The notes under the pieces were generated by a model. It was not told the origin of the DNA and made no database searches. It saw only the letters and a list, made by a program, of their open reading frames with translations. The translations under genes and the position numbers were made by a program. From assembly GCA_963808455.1 (NCBI GenBank), contig CAWEHT010000474.1, forward strand, positions 1 to 39,994: DNA of 39,994 nucleotides, read 5' to 3'. Shown here one piece after another: positions 39,886 through 39,994 of this stretch; position 1 is the first letter of the stretch, and every line of letters starts with the position of its first letter. The DNA is from CAWEHT01 sp963808455. Lineage in GTDB: Bacteria > Chloroflexota > Anaerolineae > CG2-30-64-16.

Positions 39886-39994
39886 GGGGAAAGCATGTCC
39901 TTTGGACTCGCAACGATCCGCGCGCAGTCACGCAGAATAAGCATACCCCCAGCCAGCCTGTGGCGCATGGTAGAAAACATCGGGTCTGACGCAA

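Overview
The window is a high-GC bacterial chromosome segment. Its gene content points to the Chloroflexota (Anaerolineae/Caldilinea-like): lipoprotein solute-binding proteins with long Ala/Pro/Thr linkers, CUT1 permeases with extra segments, a eukaryote-like double phosphofructokinase, and a heme-binding DUF3365/HAMP sensor next to a MinD-like ATPase. The phylum is inferred from gene style; no rRNA or other marker gene is present.

Layout. (1) 1-9252, plus strand: a tightly spaced run encoding a molybdenum hydroxylase (2Fe-2S, Mo-binding and FAD subunits), three small SnoaL/NTF2-like proteins, a GMC oxidoreductase, a DJ-1/PfpI protein, a VOC protein and an AGE-type epimerase-like protein. It looks like an oxidative catabolic module of unknown substrate. 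(2) 9392-16563, plus strand: a partner-switching signalling operon of STAS, GlgX, STAS, a fused kinase-receiver-phosphatase, a MinD-like ATPase and a heme-type membrane sensor. The glycogen-debranching gene sits inside the signalling genes. With the PfpI and AGE genes just upstream, the order resembles, from memory, the icfG region of cyanobacteria. (3) 16642-20082: a consensus promoter, a structured leader with an intrinsic terminator, and panB-panC-panD-panE, the complete pantothenate pathway from ketoisovalerate and aspartate. (4) 20090-24371: a small unknown gene, a LysR regulator on the minus strand, a metallophosphoesterase with its own strong promoter, a LOG-family protein and an NCS1 nucleobase permease. 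(5) 39885-24468, minus strand: about 15 kb that reads as one carbohydrate operon: orphan receiver protein, sugar-binding lipoprotein, two permeases, trehalose synthase, amylosucrase, fructokinase, transporter ATPase, 4-alpha-glucanotransferase, glucokinase and a double-domain 6-phosphofructokinase. It covers import of sucrose, maltose or trehalose, conversion to hexose phosphates, and the committed step of glycolysis.

Sequence quality matters here. At least nine genes or gene parts are interrupted by what look like small insertions: three in the Mo-hydroxylase large subunit and one each in the DUF3365 sensor, panD, the NCS1 permease, glk, malQ and fructokinase. Eight of the nine are single extra bases. 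Each protein is otherwise well conserved on both sides of the break. This suggests sequencing or assembly error rather than gene decay. Two apparent fusions (2Fe-2S subunit with SnoaL; trehalose synthase with amylosucrase) may come from the same cause. No tRNA, rRNA, CRISPR array, insertion sequence or phage gene was seen.
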